A DNA stretch of 64,000 nt from Gigaspora margarita (taxonomy: Eukaryota; Glomeromycota; Glomeromycetes; Diversisporales; Gigasporaceae), in assembly GCA_009809945.1 (NCBI GenBank), contig WTPW01000662.1, forward strand, positions 277,142 through 341,141, read 5' to 3'. The notes beneath the pieces were generated by a model. That model saw nothing but the letters and a program-made list of their open reading frames with translations, ran no database searches and was not told the DNA's origin. Shown here one piece after another: positions 56,641-64,000 of this stretch. Each line of letters begins with the position of its first letter. Position 1 is the first letter of the stretch. Made by a program: the position numbers and the translations under genes.

Positions 56641-58199
56641 AATGTTAGTTTTTATTTAACAAAAGTAAAGCTAAATTCTGTTTTGCCTTTTATGAAATAT
56701 AGTTTATTCACATGGGTATATATTTTCATATATATCTATGCAAATAAGCTTTCAAAAAAAGTACAGTTACTACTTAAGACCCATATGATAATAATAATTA
56801 TTAATAATTACATTGATATTTGCATTGATCTTTTTTATTGATATTTATAAAGAAAATTCTTTTATTGTTTCATGCTTTATTATTTTATTTTTTTTATTCA
56901 TTATATTCAAATTGATATTTATTGCCTTGTATTACATATTTTCTTCTTCAACACTTTATTGATTCGCAATGATATATTTTAATAACCATAGTTGCAAACA
57001 CAAAGGTAGCTACTTTTTCATGTCACCTTTCACATCATATAAAATTTATATATAATTATATTAATATGTTACATCAATATATCATATTAAATATCATAGT
57101 ATATATTAATTAATATTCTAATGTCTGCAACTTTATTAGTGACTTGTGAAATTCATTATAAAAAATTCAGATCTTTAGTGTAGCATGAAAATCATTGGGT
57201 AGCTAATACATTTAAATCTTTGTATTAACACAATAGAAGAACTGCTCATACCTAAAGAAGACAGAAATAACTTGGAAATGCAATTTTGTTATATCAAAAA
57301 TTTTATGAAATATTTTGTACTACCTACTAAGCTAAGCATAATAGTCATAAAAAAAATCTAGAAAAAGGTAAATTTATGTTTTTTTTTAAAAAAATAACAA
57401 TTTGTAGCAATTATCTTCTTATTAGCTTTGTGTTAGATAAGATACTTGACCAGATTCCTGCAAGGTGTTCTATGCAGAGAATGCAAAAATTATTAATTAC
57501 ATTGTTAAATATATATAAATATTCAAATATATTTTTTTAATATATGAAAATTTAGCTAGCATTTAATATTGTTACAATGCTATAGCCTTCTTGTATCAAA
57601 TATAGCAAAGTAACAAGATCACTTAGTGCAGTGATATATTTATGAATATACATGGAGTGCAAGTGAAGCATTTTACTTTTACTTCACAGCAGGAGGCAAA
57701 CAGTTTGTTATAAGAATAGTATATAATTTTATTAAACAAGAATAGATGGTAATAAGCCTTGCTTGTAGGAATTACTCTAGAGGGAAAATATTACACTTTA
57801 CAATATAAAGAAAGGGATAAAGATAATATCCTAAACTAAGATTCTAGGTGAGAGTATGGAACTCTAACTTTTACAGGAAGGGAGAAATGCTTTCTTTTTA
57901 TAACTTTTCCAACCTAAGAGGTGTAACAATTCTATTGTTAATTTGTGCAAAGATATTGGAGATAATTACTAAATTATTGTACAGATTATATATAAGGACA
58001 AAAGCATTTTGGGTTTGAAAACCTGAAATTAAAATTTGAAGACAAAATTGTTTTTGATCTATTTTACTTGAAAGACGAAATTATTTGATACTTTTTTTGA
58101 ATAGATAAAATTATAAGAAACATATCTATATAAATTTTATTTGCTCTTCCTTATAAAAAATTTTAATTTTCTCTAATAAAGACGAAATGGACCTTTTTC
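56641..58199. other. A+T-rich intergenic DNA
   Basis: No gene is recognised. A less A+T-rich stretch at about 57680-57960 (AGAATAGATGGTAATAAGCC, GGAAGGGAGAAATGC) could be an old solo LTR, but no partner or duplication was found. Confidence 0.35.
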
Positions 58200-58214
58200 A
58201 AAAATCAATTTCGG

Positions 58215-58440
58215 TGGCATTACTAGTACAGATAGTTAGAGGTATTTGTGCAGAGGTAATTAGAGATATTTGTTAGGGATATTCAGAGATATTTGTATAA
58301 AAATAAATAGAGATATTTGTATACAGATAGGTAGAGATATTTGTATTAGAGTAGATGGAGATATTTGTATCAAAGTAAGTAGAGGTATTGGTGTAGGGAT
58401 AGTTGGGAGTGATTGTGTAGAGGTAGTTGGAGGTAGTGTC
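58215..58440 (+). repeat. 24-bp minisatellite GTAGAGATATTTGTATAAAA
   Basis: About eight units. Because 24 is a multiple of three, an ORF with an RDICIKIN-like eight-residue repeat runs through it. I treat that ORF as a by-product. Confidence 0.8.
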
Positions 58441-58468
58441 TTGTATTACCAAAGTTACTAGTTAGTGT

Positions 58469-58742
58469 TAGTGATTTAAGCCACATGGTTTTAGTTAGCT
58501 GGCTTAGCCAGCCAACTAAATTATTGGCTAAGCAGCTGGCTAATGGCTAACTATTGGCCTGCATTCAGAATATTTTAGGATTTTTGACCTGTACTTTATG
58601 TCCATTTATTTTCTTTCAGAATTTATCAGATTCTTATAATAGTTAGCTTTTAGCCGCATTAGCCAGCTGATCACATTACATCAGCTGGCTTAACTGGCTA
58701 AGCCGGCTTAGCTGCGACTGCATTAGCCAGCTTAAATCACTA
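58469..58742. mobile_element. hAT-like MITE built of TTAGCCAGCTGGCTAA motifs
   Basis: The perfect end TAGTGATTTAAGC is present in both orientations, flanked by a perfect 8-bp duplication GTTAGTGT (58461-58468 and 58743-58750). GGCTAA, TTAGCC, AGCTGGCT and AGCCGGCT recur throughout its 274 bp. Confidence 0.9.
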
Positions 58743-58856
58743 GTTAGTGTAATCTTGTATTACCTAGTGTAACCTACCTGCAGTATTGTGGCGCAGTTAC
58801 TGTGCCTCACTATTTAATCCAATAGAATTTTTTCCTATATTTACATAGTAGAATAT

Positions 58857-58880
58857 ATATAATAATAATAATAATAATAA
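58857..58880 (+). repeat. (ATA)n microsatellite
   Basis: Eight uninterrupted AAT steps. Confidence 0.85.
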
Positions 58881-59141
58881 TCTACTCCTGGGCTTCGTTG
58901 AAGTCGAGTGAGTTTTTATTAGATAGAGGAAAGTTGAAAATATAATGTATTATAAAGTAAACTCAAACTTGTATGTTTAAATCCTTATAATAAAAGCAGG
59001 GCCGCTAGTTAAAAAAAAATAATAATCTACTAATAAAATATAACAAAATATAATAATATAACTATTAATATGTAATAATAAAATACTAATTATAAAATAT
59101 TAATTATACATTCATGAAATGTATTTTGTGCTATACTACTA

Positions 59142-59335
59142 CCATAAAATATGGACCTGTGTACCCCAGGTATTTCCATGTCTCAATCCCTGTACCCGGG
59201 TATAGCTACACTATATTGAACAATATATTTTACTCTATATACTGTACTTATGTACCCGGGTATAATTCATGAACTGGCGTTTCAAAATGGCAGGGGGGTA
59301 CACCGTATGGGGGTACACCAGTCCGTATTTTATGA
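59142..59335. mobile_element. TA-flanked MITE built of GTACCCCGGGTA motifs
   Basis: The ends CCATAAAATATGGACCTGTG and, reverse-complemented, TCATAAAATACGGACTGGTG lead into TACCCC and are flanked by TA (59140-59141, 59336-59337). GTACCCGGGTATA occurs twice inside and GGGGTACACC twice near the right end. 194 bp, non-coding. Confidence 0.8.
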
Positions 59336-59747
59336 TATGTTCTATTGAAAACCTGGTTCATAACAATATTTAGGCAAGCATATAGTAATTTTTTCATTAT
59401 TTATTTATTTATTTATTTTTTAAATTTTAATTTTTTGTTTTTTATTTTTTTTATTAATTGATAAATGGACACTAATTCTAAGATGAACATGTCATTTTAT
59501 GACTTATAAATAACACATATTAACTCAGAATTAATATAAATTCAGAAATGATGCAGAACATAGTAAATTCTATATTGTTCTGGTGTTATATATGTTAACT
59601 ATAATTTCGGCATAAAGATAACCAAATAAGTGTAAAATAACTGTATTCTGTACTATACAAGTCTGATAATTCACCATACTGATCTGCTATAATCTTTGAA
59701 TAAAAGTTGATATACATACTATAGGTGGCTAAGATTGATTTAACACA

Positions 59748-59912
59748 GTCATGCCTGAAGTTAGCATTTGTTTGAAGTTGCAACTTCAAGCACTTGAAAT
59801 TATATTTGTCTAAAATTACCTGCTAATGCATGCAATAATCTAATTTTAGGGCTAATTTCAGTCAAGTGCACCTGAAATTATAACTTCAGACATTGTCAAC
59901 TTCAGGCATGAT
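59748..59912. mobile_element. MITE built of GAAGTTG/CAACTTC motifs
   Basis: TCATGCCTGAAGTT at the left is inverted as AACTTCAGGCATGA at the right. TTGAAGTTGCAACTTCAAG near the left is itself palindromic. It is related to 47104-47196. The target duplication is unclear, although GATTTAACAC/GATTAAACAC lie on either side. Confidence 0.6.
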
Positions 59913-61506
59913 AGTACTATTGTGATTAAACACTTGTTAATTAATGTAATTGTGATAACATTCTTGATCATAAATTACTCATCGATATGTTAGTCTTAAA
60001 TTTTGATCACGGGTTACATAACCAATCAAAAAATGTTAAAGCACAATAACTTGGTTATATTGCTATATTTTTGGATATAACCATGATTTTATTGGATAAT
60101 AGATCGACATAAAGCTACAAACTGCAAGAATCGCTAAGAAAATTATAATTCGAGAAGTGTCGTTTATTACATAATTTATTTTTATTAAAAGGTCATACCC
60201 TGTAGTCGAATTAGCAGCCAATTATAATTTTATATATAATATATAGATGTGATAGACTGCTAATCTCCCTCCATTCCTCTTGAATAATGTAATAAACAGC
60301 ACTCTTCTCTTATTAGATTATTTGGGCAGCAAAATTTTTGACCAAAAATTTATGAAAAATAGAAAAGATCTAGAAAACAATCATCAATATCTTTGGTCAA
60401 ATGTAATTTTTCTTAATATTTTCTAATATATTCACTATTTTTTTATTAATCTTATAGTTTTCTTTTATCTATTGTGGAGCAATTGTTCTTATTCTTGTCC
60501 TTGCACTAATTTTTACACTTATTCTTGAACTTGAGATTATTATACAAAACACTATCGAATTGTGAACATTTGATTAACTTTTTGTCCCAAAATAGTTGGT
60601 AAATATTAGGTAATCAAACAACAAAAGTATATTTAGCAAATTCACATTTTAAGATTTTAAGAGAGTTGTTTAAGGGCATTAATTAGCATTTTACCCAAAC
60701 TAATTTGATCTAAATAGAATATATCTTTTCATAATTGAGAATTCATATTACAAAGATGGCAATAGGACTATAAACAGATTCATTTCTTATTCATGGGTAA
60801 TTGATAGAAGAAAATAAAATGCCACAAATAGCAATTAAATTACTCATATTAGACTTTGTCTCTATATTTTAAATGTATATAACATTTGCCCATGAGAAGA
60901 ATAATCCTGGGCGATACAAAAACAATTTGCTTTCAATAAACATAAATCTACTCTGATCTACTGCTTACGTGGCATAACTGGTACGATTGTTCGTTGTAAT
61001 TTCTTGTTCATGTGACTGTGCCCGTTACTCTATCCGGTAGTTTCTGAGGACTCCTGTGGTTTTATTGTCCAACTCTCCCGACGTACCGTGGATAGTTGTT
61101 GTCCGGGTTTGGTCCCAAGTGGTGGATTCCGAGCTGTGGTTTTACGTATAAGTGTCAATATGTTTGTGTGCAAGACAATAGAATAACTTAAGTGTTAGAA
61201 GCCATACCTACGATCATAATCACCAGCTCGCCAAATCTAACCGATCGCAGGTTACACGAGTGCTTGTGTTTTTGTGGAACGACTGACTCGCCGTTTAGCT
61301 GGTGTCAATATATAACGATAAAATCATTTATTTATGTCCGATAAATCTTTTAAAGCTCTGGACTTATATCGGTTTCCGATTCCTAGTAATAAATTATTAT
61401 TATAAAAATTTGAAGGCTAATAAACGTGTTGTTTTATTTTTTAGTATAATATAAAATATTTGTTATAAATAAATTAGAAAATTAAAAGACAATTTATAAA
61501 TAGAAC
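59913..61506. other. Intergenic DNA
   Basis: No gene is recognised. At about 60960-61310 the G+C content rises (for example CTCTCCCGACGTACCGTGG), but there is no ORF or RNA fold I can support. Confidence 0.4.
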
Positions 61507-61885
61507 TCCGCAAAAATTACCCGGACGATTTCGAAAAATTTCTGGAAGCTATAATAATAGTGTTCTACAATTGGTGCGTGAACTAAAATCAGTATGTACA
61601 ATTAGAACGATAAATCCACTTACAGCAAATGAGCTTCACTTGTACCTCAAACCAGTGGCAGGTTCTCAAAGTAAGGCGGGTACGGACTCGGCCTGGCGAA
61701 CGGGTCCGTACCCGCCTGAACTTGAGAACTTGCCTGGCAACAAGCACGTGTGTGGTACAAGTGAAGCTCATAAGTGGGTTTATCGTCCTGATTACTCATA
61801 CTGATTTTAGTTCATGCACTAATTTGTAGAACACTATTTTTATAGCCTCAAAAGTTCAGAAATCTTGCGGGCAATTTTTTGCGGA
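61507..61885. mobile_element. Long foldback element of about 380 bp
   Basis: The whole element is an imperfect inverted repeat. From outside in, CCGCAAAAATTACCCGG pairs with CGGGCAATTTTTTGCGG, AGTGTTCTACAA with TTGTAGAACACT, TGAACTAAAATCAGTATG with CATACTGATTTTAGTTCA, GAGCTTCACTTGTACC with GGTACAAGTGAAGCTC, and GGCGGGTACGGAC with GTCCGTACCCGCC at the centre. The ORFs across it on both strands are mirror images of each other, as expected of a palindrome, and are not genes. Confidence 0.85.
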
Positions 61886-61925
61886 AACTTATTTTAATAA
61901 ATTATATTTTATATAAAATTTTAAG

Positions 61926-62145
61926 TAGAGGTCCAATCCGGATAAATCAGTCATCCATTTATCCGTATCTGAATTATCCGAACTCGGATAAACAGATCCG
62001 ATATCCGGATAATTAGACTGATATTCGGATAATTATTCGGATATTAATAGTAAACGGATATCCGATATCCGTTATCCGAGTATCAGAACCGAAATTTATC
62101 CGGATACCCAATATTTGGATAAACATTATCCGGATTGGAACTCTA
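61926..62145. mobile_element. hAT-like MITE built of ATCCGGATAA motifs
   Basis: The ends TAGAGGTCCAATCCGGATAA and, reverse-complemented, TAGAGTTCCAATCCGGATAA match at 19 of 20 positions. The flanks ATTTTAAG (61918-61925) and ATTTTAAA (62146-62153) differ at one base. TCCGGATAA, ATTCGGATAA and CGGATATCCG recur throughout its 220 bp. Confidence 0.88.
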
Positions 62146-62203
62146 ATTTTAAATATTGATAAACTCGCTTGAAAATAAATCATATTATACTATAATAGTA
62201 TTA

Positions 62204-63064
62204 CGCATATATAGTTGTTAGACGAAACGCGAAACCTAGTTTCGTCTTTCTTAAATGACGAAATGACAAAACTGACAAAAGGTGGCGAAACTAACAAAAG
62301 GTGATATGAAACTAGAAAAACTAAAAAGGTGACAAAACTAATAAAAGACGAAGAAACAGATGATTTAATAAACAAGTGTAATTAAGGGAGCCGTTGACTC
62401 CCTATATTTTATGTACATATAAGGCTAAAATTTAAATATATAATTTATACTTAGATTAATTTTAATAAGAAACTTAATAAGAAGTGATTTATCAATAAGA
62501 AACTTAATAAGAAGTGATTTATCATTTAAGTAAATCAGCACAAATAAGAAATTAATAAAAATGCATAGAATTTTTCACATATTTCAGTATTTGATTAAAA
62601 AATAATTGTTACCCTATATAAGACTTTTTATCAAAACATTAATACAGATAATTAATTATAAGAGGTATATACATAGTTTTTAGATTTTTTTCAGATTTTT
62701 GATTATAAATTATTGTTATATTTGCCAGTTAAATTAACCTAAATTAACCTAAATAAAAAATTTAATGAGAAGCAGCCTATGAGGAAGTTAATGAAAAACA
62801 AAAGTTAAGTAAGCTATAGAATATTTCAGAATAATTTACTGACCTTTTTAAAATATATAAAGTTATAGATTTGTAGCTTAATTTTGCCAAAAACTTGGAT
62901 TTTCAATAATCTTTTTTTTTTCTTTATTTTTATTTTTATTTTTTTTTTTTAGCAGGAGAACAAGGATTTCGTCTTTTGAATATAGGGGTTCGTCAGTTTA
63001 AGTTTGGGAGGTTTCGTCTTTCGTCAGAAGAATTTAAAGTTTCTTCTAACAATTATATATGCAT
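62204..63064. mobile_element. Element with GACGAAA/TTTCGTC motif arrays
   Basis: GCATATATAGTTGTTAGACG at the left is inverted as ATATATGC after AACAATT at the right, with TTAGA(C/A)GAAAC in both ends. GACGAAA recurs after the left end and TTTCGTC before the right end. A duplicated phrase AATAAGAAACTTAATAAGAA is inside (62466-62520). No clean target duplication is visible, so the borders are approximate. Confidence 0.6.
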
Positions 63065-64000
63065 AAATTTTAAAAGTTAAATATTTTTTAAATTAGTAAA
63101 ACGTTTTCTAGATTAGCAATATATATATATTGCTATACGAGTAATATTAGCCATCAATAAGATCTCTTTAGAAAGTCACTTACTTATTCGAAATGATTAT
63201 TAAGATGATTTAGAATTATTTGATCAGATTTCTGATTTTGAATGAAATTATTAGTATATTTTGACTGATTTGTTTCAAAATAAGTGATCTATAAATTCTA
63301 TTAATTTTATATAATGATATAATATTGCCAAAAATGTATCTATTTCGTTTTCTGATTTCGGAATTTCAAAAAAGAAATATAGTAAGGATTGTTTAAATTA
63401 TTATACCATTTATTTTCGAAGTAAGTTGATTCTGAATCTTTTTATTAATATTGAACCATTTTATTAAATCATATTTATTTGTTGTTATACGCCTTTTATC
63501 CAATTATTATTTGTAACAAGGTTGCGAAGCCATCCACATACATAACTTCCAGTTAATTAATAATATTTATTATTATCGTGGCCAAATTATAAATATAGTA
63601 TAACTCTTATATTAATAATCCCGAAAAAAATATTTTTTACGATTTTGTAAATCAGACATTGGTCTTCAACGCCATGTCTCAAAAACTATTTTAGTAATTA
63701 ATGCTTGATATCTTAAGCAAAAATGTTCAGCATACCAAAAACCTATCACTAACTTTATTTCTAGCCCTAAACCTAAATAAGCCAACTTAATTATTATAAA
63801 AAAATGTATGTATGGGTAGTTAAGCACAACTGATATGATTTAAATTTTTGATTTCTAAATCATCTTATAGTTTTTTTTTCCAGAGATTTCAACAGCACTG
63901 TACATGCATTTCAAATTCACATTCTACAATGTGCCATCACAATAATAATTTTTTTTATTTTACTGTTAGTGTCTTTTAAAGTAACAAACTAGTTTTGTTA
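63065..64000. other. A+T-rich intergenic DNA
   Basis: No gene is recognised. A palindrome, AGCAATATATATATATTGCT, is at about 63115-63134, and a CCCTAAACCTAA piece is at about 63764. Confidence 0.45.

Noticed and set aside
57680-57960. Possible solo LTR
   Set aside because: No second copy, no TG...CA ends that I could pair and no flanking duplication. It is mentioned only within the intergenic entry.
58270-58461. ORF with eight-residue RDICIKIN-like repeat
   Set aside because: It is generated by the 24-bp minisatellite. The start lies inside the repeat and no homologous domain is known to me.
61571-61829. Three ORFs on both strands with similar peptides (MSFTCT...)
   Set aside because: They are mirror readings of the two arms of the long palindrome at 61507-61885.

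Overview
The window looks like nuclear DNA of an arbuscular mycorrhizal fungus (Glomeromycotina, Rhizophagus-like). The evidence is extreme A+T content, short spliceosomal introns of about 70-100 bp with GT...AG ends, a BTB-BACK-TLDc gene with a decayed neighbour copy (a family strongly expanded in these fungi), a eukaryotic tRNA-Tyr with an intron, and very dense DNA-transposon debris. The species is inferred from gene content, not proven. Two runs of N (11183-12084 and 43154-43841) are assembly gaps bordered by long A or T homopolymers.

Only two protein genes look intact. One is a four-exon FAD/NAD(P)H oxidoreductase of the AIFM2/FSP1 type on the minus strand (15102-16512, 377 aa). The other is a two-exon BTB-BACK-TLDc gene on the minus strand (47927-49498, 492 aa). 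A broken copy of the latter, including promoter-like upstream DNA, lies at 45220-46910. One tRNA-Tyr(GTA) with a 22-nt intron is at 41993-42087. Small ORFs at 653-1024 and 17586-17795 and a multi-part locus at 40414-41297 are hypothetical or decayed.

The rest is mostly mobile DNA, much of it nested, and many insertions can be delimited by target-site duplications (TSDs). From 2729 to 13423 a hAT-like element with a perfect 8-bp TSD has been split by a minus-strand LTR retrotransposon (2941-9286). That retrotransposon was split in turn by a hAT transposon carrying a decayed transposase (3467-6436). A TA-flanked MITE, a TTAA-flanked element holding a PIF/Harbinger-like MITE, and another hAT MITE sit in the same host element. 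A second nest at 52454-53876 contains three elements one inside another. A second hAT transposon (21676-25662) and a pogo/Tigger pseudogene (34600-36840) complete the transposase remnants. Region 26000-39500 is very A+T-rich, with minisatellites, a satellite of about 160-187 bp, and an A-rich tract of over 1 kb.

The main pattern is that at least nine small hAT-like elements, most with recognisable 8-bp TSDs, are each built from their own short motif repeated in both orientations. These arrays look like subterminal transposase-binding sites. Several MITE interiors also carry telomere-like CCCTAA runs.
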